Of a stretch of 64,000 bases of DNA, positions 11,241-21,991 are shown in pieces (the first letter of the stretch is position 1; each line of letters opens with the position of its first letter). The stretch spans positions 160,660 to 224,659 of the forward strand of contig WTPW01000347.1 of assembly GCA_009809945.1 (NCBI GenBank), in the 5' to 3' direction. The stretch is from Gigaspora margarita. Taxonomy: Eukaryota > Glomeromycota > Glomeromycetes > Diversisporales > Gigasporaceae. The translations under genes and the position numbers were made by a program. The notes below the pieces were generated by a model that worked only from the letters and a program-made list of their open reading frames with translations, was not told where the DNA came from and did not search any database.

Positions 11241-12050
11241 ACCTTATAATTTGAATTTTTTTTTTATTATTAAAAAAACTTAATTTTTTTTTGATAATTG
11301 AATTATTATAGAGTCACTATGGTAACAGGTCACTAAAAAATAACACCTATTTTTTTAACTATTTTTTTAAAATTATCACTTTATTTATTTTTTTTTTATT
11401 TAAATTTTTTTTTATTTTTTGTTAAATGATTTTTAAAATTTTTTAATACTTTTTTTTAATTTTATTTTTTAAACAGATCTTTTTTTGATAATTACTAGTT
11501 ATACAAAATCAAAATTAATATATAAATTTTTTTTTTAAGTCTACTTTTTATATAGTACATACTAATTTTTTTTGATTTTATTGTTACTTTTAGTACTTGT
11601 TTTTCATTGGTAGTGTTGCTAATTCTAGTGGTTTGTTTTTAGCACTTGTTATATAGATTTTAGTTCATAGTGGGGCTTTAGATTTTTGGATAAGTATACA
11701 GATTTTTTTCTTTTGGCTATAAATTTTTTGTTTATTAATAATCTTATTTCTTTAAAATAAATTTTATTTTTTTTGTAATTCGTTAATATAGTGTTAAAGC
11801 CATGTCATTTATCATCTGATTATTTTATAAGAGATCTACTCTTCATTTTTCCTTCTTAATATAGATTTGGTCAGATTTCTATATACAATTTCAACATTTT
11901 TTACCTCTCCTCTTCTAAAAAATCACCTGATTTTTGTTACTTCTTTTAGTAGGTATTTGTTAAAGTTTGGCATATCTTGTTAGAGTTAGACATGTTTCTT
12001 GTTTACTTTGTACTTTTTAAGCTTTTAGATACTTTTCTTTGTAGTTCTTA
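11240..12050. other. T-rich spacer containing dispersed repeat B copy 2 (11800-11950)
   Basis: T-homopolymer-rich sequence at 11270-11570 is followed by low-information text with TTTTTAGCACTTGTT words. At 11800-11950 repeat B recurs (GCCATGTCATTTATCATCTG and AAAAAATCACCTGATTTTTG). No gene is seen. Confidence 0.6.
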
Positions 12051-12061
12051 TTGCTAAAGTC

Positions 12062-12245
12062 AGTGTTATCACAGGACAGCTTTGAACAATGATTTGAATA
12101 ATTTTGAACAATTTTGAACAATTAAATAAAGTAAAATTACTTAAAATTTTATTAAGATAACCTATTTTAATTTTAACTAGAATGTGTTTAGCATTTAAAA
12201 AAATATATAGTTATTTATTTTTTAGATAGATTTATTAATTATAAT
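12062..12245. mobile_element. hAT-type MITE family M1, copy 2, 3'-truncated
   Basis: From AGTGTTATCACAGGACAGCT it matches 1405-1580 closely, through AATTAAATAAAGTAAAATTA to TAGATAGATTTATTAATTAT. It then breaks off into an AT microsatellite, so the right terminus is lost. Confidence 0.8.
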
Positions 12246-12383
12246 TATATATATATAAAATTATATATATATATAGAATTTATTAATTTTGTATACCGTG
12301 TATAGCTATGCACCCTATTAAAACAAATACAAACAATAATTTGAACAACTGTGCACTTCATAGTAACAAATACAAACAATAAT

Positions 12384-12421
12384 TAGGGTTAGGATTAGGG
12401 TTAGGGTTAGAGTTGGGTTAG
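12384..12421. repeat. Interstitial telomere-like TTAGGG tract
   Basis: Five imperfect units of TTAGGG/GATTAG, including one perfect TTAGGGTTAGGGTTAG core. Shorter pieces occur at 36840-36852, 52796-52809, 60411-60424 and 61303-61317. TTAGGG is the usual fungal telomere unit; here the tract is internal. Confidence 0.7.
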
Positions 12422-12502
12422 TTAAAAGTAAAATTAGAATTAAATTTAAAATTTAAAAGTATTATCGCAAGAGAAGCATTTTTTGTTAAAAGTACATCAG
12501 AG

Positions 12503-13613
12503 CAGGGATGGTAAATGGCCTGGTCATTTGCAAATTTTTCAAATGACCTTAAATGATCTCAAAATGACCAGTTATTTGAGATCATTCAAATTTTGGTCAT
12601 TTGGAAATGACTCATAACCAAATGACTATGGTTATTTCTAATGTCCAGGGTCATTTGATCATTAGGTCATTTTGCAGAGTTTGATATCCTACTGATCACA
12701 AATATATATGCTTGCCATTTCTCAATTCATGTCAATTAACATGCCATTTGTAAATTTGAAAATAATTTATTTTTTTTTGTAATCAGTAAATTATTATTTA
12801 TGAACTTTTTTTTAAAAAAAGTAAATATATTATTTTTTGACTACTTTTTTTTTTAAAAAAAAAAGTACCGGTAAATAGAGTTTTACTAAAACGCACTAAT
12901 AGTATTTTACACCATATTACACAAAACTATTAGAATAGCCAATCAAAATTTAAGATTAGGTATAACATAAAATTTCGTTTTTTGTTTATTTTTTTTAAAA
13001 AAACATTCATAACTCAAAATTTTGCTTATGAAACCAACTTTGGAGCTCTAATAAAAAAAATTCTTTGCTAAATTTTGTATATACTAATGCCCCGATAAAA
13101 TCCCAGGCCTCACCCTAACTCTAAAGTAATCAAAATTTATTTTTTTTTTTGTTACACGGATTTGCAAATCTAATTTACATATCTGATATGGTGGTAAAAC
13201 ACCATAAGTGCGTTTTATAATAATTAGGTAAATATATTATTTTTTGACTGCTGTTTTGTTTTTTTAATCACTTCATACCTGACCTTATGATTTGATTGGA
13301 ATATCACTTTACAACAGATATGGAAATGACATGGTTATTTAGCCAAAATACAAATAGCAATCATTTATCAAATAATGACCGGTTATTTAGGATCATCAGT
13401 TATTTGTCATATTTAATGAATTTTATTGAATAGTATCTAGCAACATTTTATTTTACAAAGAACAATAATCAATTTTGATTGGCTAAAATTATTGAATAAT
13501 CAATTAACCAGAATTAAATGACCTTTTTAAGTCATTTGGGCTGTGAAATGACCAATGACTGGTCATTTGTCATTTGAGTCATTTGGGTCATTTAAAATCA
13601 TTTACTATCTCTG
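12503..13613. mobile_element. hAT-type MITE family M2 with nested element
   Basis: The termini CAGGGATGGTAAATG and CATTTACTATCTCTG form an inverted repeat with two mismatches. They are flanked by CATCAGAG (12495-12502) and CATCAGGG (13614-13621), an 8-bp duplication with one mismatch. The sub-terminal sequence is full of AAATGACC and GGTCATTT words. The interior holds a nested element of family M3 at about 12880-13224. Closely related termini occur at 29787-30086. Confidence 0.82.
12880..13224. mobile_element. TIR element family M3, copy 1 (nested)
   Basis: The ends TTTTACTAAAACGCACTAAT and, in reverse, TTATTATAAAACGCACTTAT form the inverted repeat. The interior is shared with 17474-18158, in the opposite order, including TTTTGCTTATGAAACCAACT. 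It lacks the 316-bp insertion found in the other copy and so preserves its empty target site: a run of eight A at 13052-13059. Confidence 0.75.
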
Positions 13614-13619
13614 CATCAG

Positions 13620-14450
13620 GGGTTACTATAGTAAAATTTTGAGATTGCAATAGGAGTTATTCTAGTAAAATTTTAAAAACATATGGGTGTACAGCTGTGC
13701 ATATGCACATCTTAAATAACTATATATATATATTATATATATTATATATTATATTATATATAGGACCTGAAAATTGCTCTTCTAAAAAATCAGCTAATAA
13801 ATAGCACTCTCCTTACACAAAGTACTATAAGCTATCAAATAAAAATTTATAATTTTTGCAGAATTTTATTACTTTGAGCTCTCAAGTAAAATTGTTCTTT
13901 AGCTCAAAAAAATACTAGTTTCTTAAGACATTTTTTATTGTTTTATTAGTAAAATTTTCACTACTATAAAAATCTTCTCAAACTGTATATAAAGAAAAAC
14001 AATATAAGGTTAGAAAAAAGCTGTATTATAATCTGTACAAAATTTTATTATTACAATTAATTTTGGGCTCTTAAGTAAAATAGTTTTTTTGGCTCAAAAA
14101 TTCTAGTTTCTTAAGATGAAATTTATTATTTTCTTAGTAAAATTTTTTACTATGATAAAAAAACTTTTCAAAACATATGTAAAAAAAATAATTTTTGTAT
14201 AATAGCAAATTTGCTAATCCTTATGTCCTCTTTTTTGATCCCAAGTATCTTGGGACTACTAGGCCAATTTTGATAATTTAACTACTATTAGAATCAGAAA
14301 AATAAGCTCTACAAATTTTAATTAGAAGCCAAAGAAGGTTTACTTATTAGTTTTCAAATTAAAATTATAATATACATATATTATATTAATTTTAAAATAG
14401 AATATTTTTAGTATAACCATGGTGGAAATAGCAAAATACCATAGTAGAAA
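13620..14450. repeat. AT-rich stretch with a diverged tandem duplication of about 190 bp
   Basis: 13830-13995 and 14020-14185 share AGAATTTTATTA, GCTC..AAGTAAAAT.GTT and CTAGTTTCTTAAGA.(A/G) in the same order, diverged by perhaps a quarter. AT dinucleotide runs lie at 13725-13760. No coding region is seen. Confidence 0.55.
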
Positions 14451-14454
14451 TAGG

Positions 14455-15005
14455 CATTCCCAAATTAAATTATTAATATTTAAATATATTCTTTTAATAT
14501 ATAAAAAATTAGCTAGCATTTATTATTTAGATAAGCATATAGTAATTTATTATTCGCTTTTTACAATCTGTACAGATTATTGAATTGTTAAAGATCTGAG
14601 CAAAAAATTAAAAAAATCTTTAATAGTCATTGGCAAGGTCACAGATTTGCACAAATTTTTATTAATTACAGTTTTTAGAAATTGTATTATATTTATTTAT
14701 CTAATACTAGATATTATAATTTGGGTTTAAAAAAATAATATACTTATATAAAATTTTATACTATAACTGAAACTAGGATTTTATTTTGCATATTTTTTTA
14801 ATTTTTTGATTGGTAAGGTATAAATTTTGTGTACTGATCTTATAAAAAAGTCTTGTGTGCAGCAATTAATAAAAAATTTAAAAGTTACCTTACCTATGTA
14901 TATATTTTTTGGGTTCCTATACTTGTCTAAATACTAGCTAATTTTTATAAATTAAAAGAATATATTCAAATATTCATAATATTTTAATAATATAAATTAT
15001 TATAA
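14455..15005. repeat. Old inverted-repeat element beside element M4
   Basis: Left ATATTCTTTTAATATATAAA and its following TTAGCTAGCATTTA pair with right TAAATACTAGCTAATTTTTA and AAAAGAATATATTCAAATAT. A further copy of the right arm lies at 16240-16330, beyond element M4 and the SINE. Class unknown. Confidence 0.5.
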
Positions 15006-15631
15006 GGGAATATTTTTTTGTCGCACCCCTGATTCGACCAATCAAATCGCTCGATTTTGTAGGCAAAAAAAAAATTTTTTAAAAAATTAAAGTTTTTACT
15101 TAATAAAATATAAAATATATATAAAATAGCACACTATATAACGTAAAATTTTATTCTGAACAACTTTTTCTAAGTTAGGAAGATAGATTGTCTTAGTAAA
15201 AAAAAGCGGTTTATAAGAAAAAACAAAAATTTCAAAAGTTAGCACATATAAAACTTTTTTTTTTACTAAAACAAACTACCTTTTTGACTTAGAAAAAGTT
15301 GTTCAACGTAAAATTTTGCATATAATACGTAAACATAAATATAGATTTAATTAGTAAAAAAAAAGTTCTATATGTGCTAACGTTGGAAATTTTTGTTTTT
15401 TCTTATAAAACGTCGTTTTTTACTAAGATAATCTATCTTTGTAACTTAGAAAAAGTTGTTCAGAATAAAATTTTACACTATATATATAGTCATCGCTTAG
15501 TTATTCTTATATTTTACTAGTAAAATTTTTAGTTTTTTAAAAAAAAATTTTTTTGTCTACAAAATCGGGCGATTTGATTGGTCGAATCACGGGGGTGCGA
15601 CATGTCGCGGGTGCGACAAATTTCTATTCCC
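15006..15631. mobile_element. Foldback TIR element M4 with 9-bp TSD
   Basis: The ends GGGAATA and TATTCCC are followed inward by TTTGTCGCACCC and GATTCGACCAATCAAATCGC. A perfect 9-bp duplication TTATTATAA lies at 14997-15005 and 15632-15640. The whole element is self-complementary: arms of about 300 bases include GAACAACTTTTTCTAAGTTA, and inner repeats contain TTAGCACATATA. Nine-base duplications are typical of Mutator-like elements, but no transposase is present, so the class is open. Confidence 0.8.
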
Positions 15632-15717
15632 TTATTATAAATATATAATAATAGTAATAATAAAGTAAAAATATTAAAAAAAACAAATAAATAAAAAGTG
15701 AATAAAAATAAATTACT

Positions 15718-16225
15718 TTTTTTTTTTTAACGTTTTACAACTGAGACCATGCCTCCGTTCCGTTTATTAATTAATGAAATTACATATTAAATATGTATAC
15801 ATATAATAGGTACAACATTAATAGGAGGGGAAGAAAGGCTCGGGCTACTTTACCCGAGGCCTACGGTAGGACAACTAGTCCTATATAGTCTTAATTTCCA
15901 AGTTTTAACCCCGGACTTCGGAATCCTACCGACCAACCTGGCCCTAGTCTCCGGAAAACGCCGCCAGGAGTTCGTGACATGATCTTCACTACGTCTCGTG
16001 ACTTCGGTTAGACAAATCGTCGATCCAAACTAACAAGTTAAGCCACACTAGGTTTGTTACACCAATTACTTCATTAAGTCCATCCGTANATGTNCNGGGT
16101 CCCTGGTTNNGCNGTGTTGCACTTCCCTAATAAGAATTAGCGTTCGCCGCCAATGGGACTCGAACCGGCAATCTTACGATTTGCGACCTCGGAGCGTAAC
16201 CGCTACGCTATCGGACCCGAGGTCT
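15718..16225 (-). mobile_element. tRNA-derived SINE S1, copy 2 (young)
   Basis: Minus strand. Box A TAGCGTAGCGG lies at 16200-16210 and box B GGTTCGAGTCCC at 16155-16166. The CpG-rich body includes CTCGTGACTTCGG and ends CATGGTCTCAGTTGTAAAA before an A tail (T run at 15717-15728). A perfect 16-bp duplication ATAAAAATAAATTACT lies at 15702-15717 and 16226-16241. Perfect duplication and retained CpGs suggest recent insertion. Several undetermined bases lie at 16088-16114. Confidence 0.9.
16155..16210 (-). promoter_or_regulatory. Internal Pol III promoter of SINE S1 copy 2
   Basis: Box A TAGCGTAGCGG (16200-16210) and box B GGTTCGAGTCCC (16155-16166) match eukaryotic tRNA consensus well, the best of the four S1 copies. 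Confidence 0.8.
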
Positions 16226-16429
16226 ATAAAAATAAATTACTATATATTCATCTAAATATTAAATGCTAGCTAAATTTTATATTAAAAGAATACATTCAAA
16301 TATTCATATATATTTTAACAATGTAATTAATAAAACAATATCTATAAAACTAGTTAATAACTTGGCTAAATCTTGATATAACTCTATATTTTCAATTCTG
16401 TGTAGAACACATTTGTATATGTTTTTTAG

Positions 16430-17240
16430 CAATAGTAAAAATCTGGTTAGGTATTTTGTTTAATTAAAATCTACAAAAAAATAACTAGTTTTGGTTCTCG
16501 AATCTCTATTACTAGTTTTTGAATTTCTATTTCTAGTGCTATTCCAATACTCAACAAACTATGAATCTACAAGAAAAAAATTGTTAGAAAAATAAAAAAA
16601 TAAATGAAAACCAAAAAAACAACAAAAAATAACTAGTACTTATCTTTTTGTGCTAGTTATAGTTCTCAAATTTCTATTCTTGATACCATTCTAATACATT
16701 AATAAAAAACAAATCTCAAGAAAAAAATTGTTAATAAAAATGGAAAAATAAACAAAAAAAAATAAACAACAAAATAAACAACAAAAAAAGAACTAGTGCT
16801 TATCTTTTTGCACTAGTCTAGTTCTTAAATTTTCAATTTTAGTACCATTTTAATACTTTAACAAAACATGAATTTATATAAAAACTTGTTAATAAAATAA
16901 AAAATAGCTAAAAGACAAAAAGAACAAACAAAAAAAAACTAGTACTTATCTTTTTGTGCTAGTTCCAGTTTTTGAATTTCTATTTCTAGTGCTATTTCAA
17001 TACCCAATAAAACATGAATCTACAAGAAAACAATTGTTAGAAAAAATAAAAAATCAAGGCTGTATTATTAATCAGCTGATTATTTTTTATTAGAGATCTA
17101 TTCCTCCTCTCTTTCTGTAACATTAAGTGGTCCCTCCTCATTTATTTTACTAACTCCTAGATAGTACTTATTTTTTTGTATTAGTCTAGTTCTTAAATTT
17201 CTATTCTTATTTCAATAACTATGCTTCCAATTAACTACTC
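16430..17240. repeat. Tandem repeat, about 160-bp unit, four to five units
   Basis: Each unit reads CTAGTACTTATCTTTTTGTG, then TTCTCAAATTTCTATT, then CAATAC..AATAAA.CATGAA, then CTACAAGAAAA..ATTGTTA. A copy of dispersed repeat B interrupts the array at 17055-17160. Similar but reversed words reappear at 18550-18930 and 22570-22760. Confidence 0.75.
17055..17160. repeat. Dispersed repeat B, copy 3 (short)
   Basis: Contains GGCTGTATTATTAATCAGCT followed by GATTATTTTTTATTAGAGAT and a pyrimidine patch, as at 4785 and 11800, but the 3' half differs. It sits inside a tandem array, as does copy 1. Confidence 0.55.
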
Positions 17241-17473
17241 AGTGTTTTAATAAAGCCAAATAAGAAATAAGATATTAATATTAGTTCAAGAAAAAAAAGC
17301 AAAGCAATAATATAAGATTACAGTACTTATTTGATATTGATTTAGATCTACAATTAAAAAAAAATAAAAAATAAATAAATAAATAATAAAAAAAATAAAT
17401 AAAAAAAATAAAAAAATTAAACAAATAAAAAAAATAAATAAAATAAATGAAAATAAAACATTAAAAAAACAAT

Positions 17474-18158
17474 TATTATAAAATGCACTTATGGTATTTT
17501 ACTACCATAGGTAAATTAGATTTGCAAATTTGTGTAACAAAAACAAAAAATAAATTCTTCTTATAAAACAAAAAATAAATTTTGATTACTTTAGGGTTAG
17601 AGTAAGGGCTGGGATTTTATTGGGGCATTAGTATATACAAAATTTAGCAAGGAATTTTTTTTAGACTATTGCTAATTTTCTCCCAGGGTGATTTCACCTT
17701 TTTATATGTAGAACCAATCAGATTGTAAGTTCTTGTGTAACAAACTAATAAAAATTAAGAAAAAACAAAGAATCTTTAATTAACAAAAATTTTATTATGG
17801 AATCTAGCTTTATATTTTTAAATAAAAGTTTTCAACGTCCAATTTTGCATATAATACAACTTCTATTTTAATATTACCCTGACCCTAACTCTAACCTTTA
17901 ATAGTAAACTTATTTATTTTTTTAAAAAAGAAATTTATAATAAGGTGATATCACCCTGGGTGAAAATTAGTTAAAATCTTTTTTTTATTAAAGCCCCAAA
18001 GTTGGTTTCATAAGCAAAATTTTGCGATATAAATATTTTTTTAAAAAATAAACAAAAAAAACAAAATTTTATGTTACACCTGATCTTAAATTTTGATTGG
18101 CTATTCTAATAGTTTTGTGTAACATGGTGTAAAACACCATAGGTGCGTTTTAGTAAAA
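17474..18158. mobile_element. TIR element family M3, copy 2, carrying a nested element
   Basis: The ends TTATTATAAAATGCACTTAT and, reversed, AGTTTTACTAAAACGCACCT mark the same family as 12880-13224, in inverse orientation. Internal TTAGGGTTAGAG-type words and AAAATTTAGCAA...TTTTGCTTATGAAACC are shared. The copy is longer because M5 is inserted at 17663-17978. Confidence 0.78.
17663..17978. mobile_element. Nested hAT-like MITE M5 with 8-bp TSD TTTTTTTT
   Basis: The ends AGACTATTGCTAATTTTC and, in reverse, AGATTTTAACTAATTTTC lie between two runs of exactly eight T (17655-17662 and 17979-17986). The sister copy of the host element (12880-13224) has one uninterrupted run of eight at the same point. 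This is a paralogous empty site that proves the boundaries. CCCAGGGTGAT(T/A)TCACC forms part of each arm. Confidence 0.85.
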
Positions 18159-18159
18159 C

Positions 18160-18340
18160 TCTTAAAAAAATTAAAAAAAATTATAATAAAAAATTAAAAA
18201 AATTAAAAATAAAAAAATAAAAAGATCAATAAAAAAAATTAAAAAAATATAAACCAAAAAAAAATAAAACCAAAAAAAAATAAAATTGAAAAAAATAAAC
18301 CAAAAACAATAAAAACAAAAAAAAATAAAATAAATTATAA
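18160..18340. repeat. A-rich low-complexity tract
   Basis: AAAAATAAA/AAATTAAAA words run over 170 bases. The 65-codon minus-strand frame through it (Phe/Ile/Tyr-rich) follows from base composition and is not a gene. Confidence 0.8.
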
Positions 18341-18439
18341 ATAGTGACCTGCCGCTATAGTGGCCCATATGATTAGCTAATTATATTAAAATTGGTAATC
18401 ATATTATAGCTTGTTTATGGGATACTAGATTTGATCTGA

Positions 18440-18912
18440 ATTTAGATCTATAGGTAAATCTAGATTTTTTATTTTTTTTTATTTTTTTCATTTTGTAATA
18501 CTAATATTTCTTTAAATTTTTCTTTAAACTGCTTTAAATAAATATTAACTAATTTATTTTTTTTTTTTGTTACTATTACTAATTTCTTTCTTTTTTTTAG
18601 GTCTTTATATTTGAAATTGGGTTTGTAAATATACTACTTCAACTAATCAACTTGGTTTTGAAACAAAAAATATTAGCAGTAGTATTATATAAGAATACTG
18701 CCTTAATTTTTTAAATCATACTAAGCAGAGAAATGAAATGGGACTAGAGCTAGAACTAGTCTTTAAATAAATACAAGACTTTTTTTTTTGCTATTTGTTT
18801 TTTTTTTACTAGTGCTAATTTTTTCTTCCTTTAGATATTTCTTTGTTCAAACTAGTTAAAATGCAAAATGGAACTATGTTAGTTTTTGAATAAATACTAG
18901 TATTTTTTTTGC
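18440..18912. repeat. Degenerate tandem repeat with ACTAGTGCTAATTT words
   Basis: T-rich units carry ACTAGTGCTAATTTTTTCTT and GAATAAATACTAGTATTTTT. The repeated motif is largely the complement of the array at 16430-17240, so the two may share an origin. No gene is seen. Confidence 0.5.
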
Positions 18913-18914
18913 TA

Positions 18915-19252
18915 TAGACAGACCTTTATAAATGCAATCTCTATAAATGCAATACCTTACTAAATACATATTTTTGTTTGTCTATAAGAAATTATTAGTG
19001 CTAAATGCATGATCTATATTTTGTAAATGCAGTTCTTTCAAATAATTTTCTATATCATACTACATTCTAAATATATATAGCTATTCAAATTTTAGTATTT
19101 AATATAGGTTATACAGTTTTCATAGAAGTTATACAAACTTGATAATATAATTTTTAAAGTTGCAATTTAATTGGCTCTTTATAAATGCAATACTACCCTA
19201 AATTGATGTTGTAGGCTTGTCTGTACATATTGTATTTATAGAGGTTTAACTA
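18915..19252. mobile_element. pogo/Tigger-like MITE family P1, copy 1
   Basis: The ends resemble CAGTC(A)GACCTTTATAAATG, with TA on each side (18913-18914, 19253-19254). The interior matches 39493-39833 through AAATTATTAGTGCTAAATGC and GTTATACAAACTTGATAAT. The CAGTCA..CCT..ATAA terminus with a TA target is characteristic of pogo-group mariner elements. No transposase is present. Confidence 0.8.
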
Positions 19253-19746
19253 TAGTTTGTTTTTTTGTTATAGAACTAACTTCTTTCTTTCTTTGGGTGC
19301 TTTTTTATTTGTTATCAAAGAAAATAAGTGCCAAGCTTTGCTTTTATGACTTTATTGCATTGTTTCAGATAAGAGGACATCTATAAATAATGTTATGTAC
19401 CCTATATAGTATCTCTTGACCCCTAGAATATATAAAAAATTTTTAAAATCCATATATTTATATATAAATTTTACAAAAACTTGGGTATATTATGATACAG
19501 TGATCTGATCTGGATTATTCGATTCATCTATATAAGACGAATCCAATGTTACCAAAATTATTTCATTTGGATTACTGGATCAAGAGTTATTTACAAAAAA
19601 CTATTGTTTATATAGTAATTTTATAAGAAAAGATAATAAGAAAAAAAAAGTTATATTTTGGAGGACCCTTCTAGGACCCTGAAAAATATATGTAATATTA
19701 AAATATAGCTTTGTATAGACTTATTATATAATTGTTAAAGAAAAAT

Positions 19747-19959
19747 GTATTTTCATCACCTGCAACACACATTTTTTGTCACAGGTATATTTATAACTCA
19801 AAATTTTACTAGATAACACCTACTGTACTTCTAACAAAAAATGATCCTCTCGCAATTCTGTATTAATTTTAATTCTAACTTTAACTTAATCTTATTTTAA
19901 TATTAATAAGGCCTTAAGGCCTTATGGGCTAGTGACACATTGCAGGTGGTGACAAATAC
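19747..19959. mobile_element. Nested inverted-repeat element M7
   Basis: Left GTATTTTCATCACCTGCAAC pairs with right CATTGCAGGTGGTGACAAAT. GTGTCAC and TTGTCAC words repeat inward. A clear target duplication was not found. Confidence 0.6.
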
Positions 19960-20092
19960 TTTTTTCATTTGTTAATATATTATATGTTTAAATTTGTATA
20001 ACAATAGGTAATTTTTCAAAAAATTAGATATTTATTTGTATAACAAAGATATTTTTATAACAAGTTAGATTTTTATTTTGTATAATGATACT

Positions 20093-20643
20093 TTTTTTTT
20101 TTTTTTTTTTTTTGACTATCGTAACGTCTCATCAGAATTTTCACTTATTAACCCAGATATCTGGTATATCCAATCCACCACTATCGAGTTCCCGTCATCG
20201 AACTCCTACCCCCAACTTGATTGTCCATATTACCGAGTTATCCTTCACGGGCAGATTCCGAAGAGTCCTAAGTGCTGACTTTTCCCGGGTGCCTCGTGGG
20301 TCCCTAAGAATGACGTACTGCACCAGCGCCAGAGAGCCGGAAGACAATGAAGGTCGTAACCCCCATTATTAGCACCACAAGTTCATGTGACAAGATCTTC
20401 ATACTACATCTTGTGACTTCGGTTATTTCAAATCGAGATCCTAGCACAGCCCGCATCAAAGCCATGACGCATAAGGGCTTCTCGTCATTATAGGTCTATC
20501 CGGAGATGTTCTGGGTCCCTGTATCCCACGGTGTTTCAGTTCCCTAGACGGCTTATCTTATTTTGCTGTTGCTAGGATTTGAACTGGCGACCTTTCGATT
20601 TACATCCTCAGAGCGTTAACCGCTATGCTATCGACCCAGAGGA
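20093..20643 (-). mobile_element. tRNA-derived SINE S1, copy 3
   Basis: Minus strand. Box A TAGCATAGCGG lies at 20620-20630 and box B AGTTCAAATCC at 20575-20585. The GC-rich body shares CTTGTGACTTCGGTTA and GTTCTGGGTCCCTG with copy 2. A long A tail (about 22 bases, T run 20092-20113) is followed by the 14-bp duplication TGTATAATGATACT at 20079-20092 and 20644-20657. The 66- and 95-codon plus-strand frames here are by-products. Confidence 0.9.
20575..20630 (-). promoter_or_regulatory. Internal Pol III promoter of SINE S1 copy 3
   Basis: Box A TAGCATAGCGG (20620-20630) and box B AGTTCAAATCC (20575-20585), one or two changes from consensus. Confidence 0.72.
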
Positions 20644-21262
20644 TGTATAATGATACTATACTGTATGTTTCCAAAAATAAGCTATATACTATCCTTTTGT
20701 TTAAATCCAAAAATGTAAAAATGCCTTTGATCCAAAAATAAGCCACTCCAAGCATAATGTTATTTATGGATACCCCCTTATAGAGATGTGTATTTATAAA
20801 GAAAAAAATAGTAGTAGTTTTTTGATTTTTAATAGCTGCTCTACTTTGTTTAATGTGTTAGAGATAAATTGGGTTTGCATAAGAAGAGCATTGCGAATAC
20901 AAATAAAATTTCTAATTATATTATATAATTAAAATTTTTATTTTGTTTCATAATACAGGAATATGCTCTCTTTATACAAACCTAATTTACCCCAATACAT
21001 TAAGGTAGAGCAGCTAATTAAAATTGAAAAAGACAAAAAAATATTTACACAAAATTTATTGAACAGATCAAATAATAGTACTTACAGTAAAATAAAAAGA
21101 GATGACTTATGGAAAGTGCACTTATAAAAAGTTGAATGTAATGAACATTTTCTTTTCAAATATTACATAGCATATTGAATAAGTATATTTATAGAAAGTT
21201 GATTGTATTATTAGTAGTTTATTACAAAATAAAAAAACTATTGTGTAGTATAAAAATTTTTA

Positions 21263-21545
21263 TTTTTTTTGTCAAAGTTTCCACTCTGGGGAAAGGCTTT
21301 TATTCAAGTAAATCAGACTACGGGTGCCTCCAGGGGCACTCAGATATTTGTTATATAGATGAGAGTACAACTAGCCACATGTACAACTTTTGGTTGTTTA
21401 ATTTAAGTAGTCTGCCTGAAGGTTCTACACTAGTTGCCATACCTGCAACCCAACTAGAGGTTACCTATTTAAACCTTCTGGTCCCTGCTCCTCCTGCCAG
21501 TCCTCTTTGTATCACCGGTACAGTCCTCTGTTATATAAATCAGTA
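21263..21545 (-). mobile_element. Retroposon family R2, copy 2 (longest copy)
   Basis: Minus strand. The tail is T-rich at 21263-21272, and the 14-bp perfect duplication TATAAAAATTTTTA lies at 21249-21262 and 21546-21559. It extends about 125 bases further 5' than copy 1, through CAGAGGACTGTACCGGTGAT and GGCAGGAGGAGCAGGGACC. I could not see a tRNA or 5S head, so this may be a SINE with an unfamiliar head or a LINE tail. The 136-codon plus-strand frame over it (21175-21585) is not considered a gene. Confidence 0.82.
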
Positions 21546-21559
21546 TATAAAAATTTTTA

Positions 21560-21990
21560 CATTTACAAATTGGGATTTTCATTAATTAATTTGCATTACA
21601 ATTATTTAGGAAATGTAAATCATTTTCTCTAATTGACTTGCAGATTATCAATTAATTTTACTTTATTGTTAATATGGCCTTATGGCTATTATGTAACAGG
21701 CTATTATGAATAGACTTTTTTTATTTAATAATGTATACTTAATAATGTATATTTAATATTTAAAGATATAAATACTTAAAAAAATATTTAAGTAATAATC
21801 TGCATGTGATCTGCAGAAATTGATATTAAATTCTGGGATAAGTTTAAATATACTTCTCAAAACAAGTTTGCATCTTGTACTAGTTGTCCTAACTTTGTAC
21901 TAAAATATCAAAGTAACCTTACCATATTGCAATTGCTATAATAGAAAAAGGTTTTTGTTAAAGAGCTTCATTAAGGGCCTTACTTGCATT
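21560..21990. other. AT-rich spacer
   Basis: Holds TTAATAATGTATATTTAATA-type runs near 21730-21790 and no recognisable element. Confidence 0.5.
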
Positions 21991-21991
21991 A

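Larger units (their letters stand above)
19383..20777. mobile_element. PIF/Harbinger-like MITE family M6, older copy with two nested elements
   Basis: The eroded ends GAGGACATCTATAAATAATG and CATTATTTATGG-type sequence match the cleaner copy at 21992-22521, with AACGTT changed to AATGTT. Internal GTTATGTACCCTA, CTCTTGACCCCT and hairpin module H are shared. Nested inside are M7 (19747-19959) and SINE S1 copy 3 (20093-20643), so this host predates both. Confidence 0.68.

Noticed and set aside
20078..20372. 66- and 95-codon frames in the GC-rich patch
   Set aside because: They lie antisense in SINE S1 copy 3 and begin in its poly-A tail.
21175..21585. 136-codon plus-strand gene
   Set aside because: Most of it is antisense to retroposon R2 copy 2, with the target duplication inside the supposed gene.
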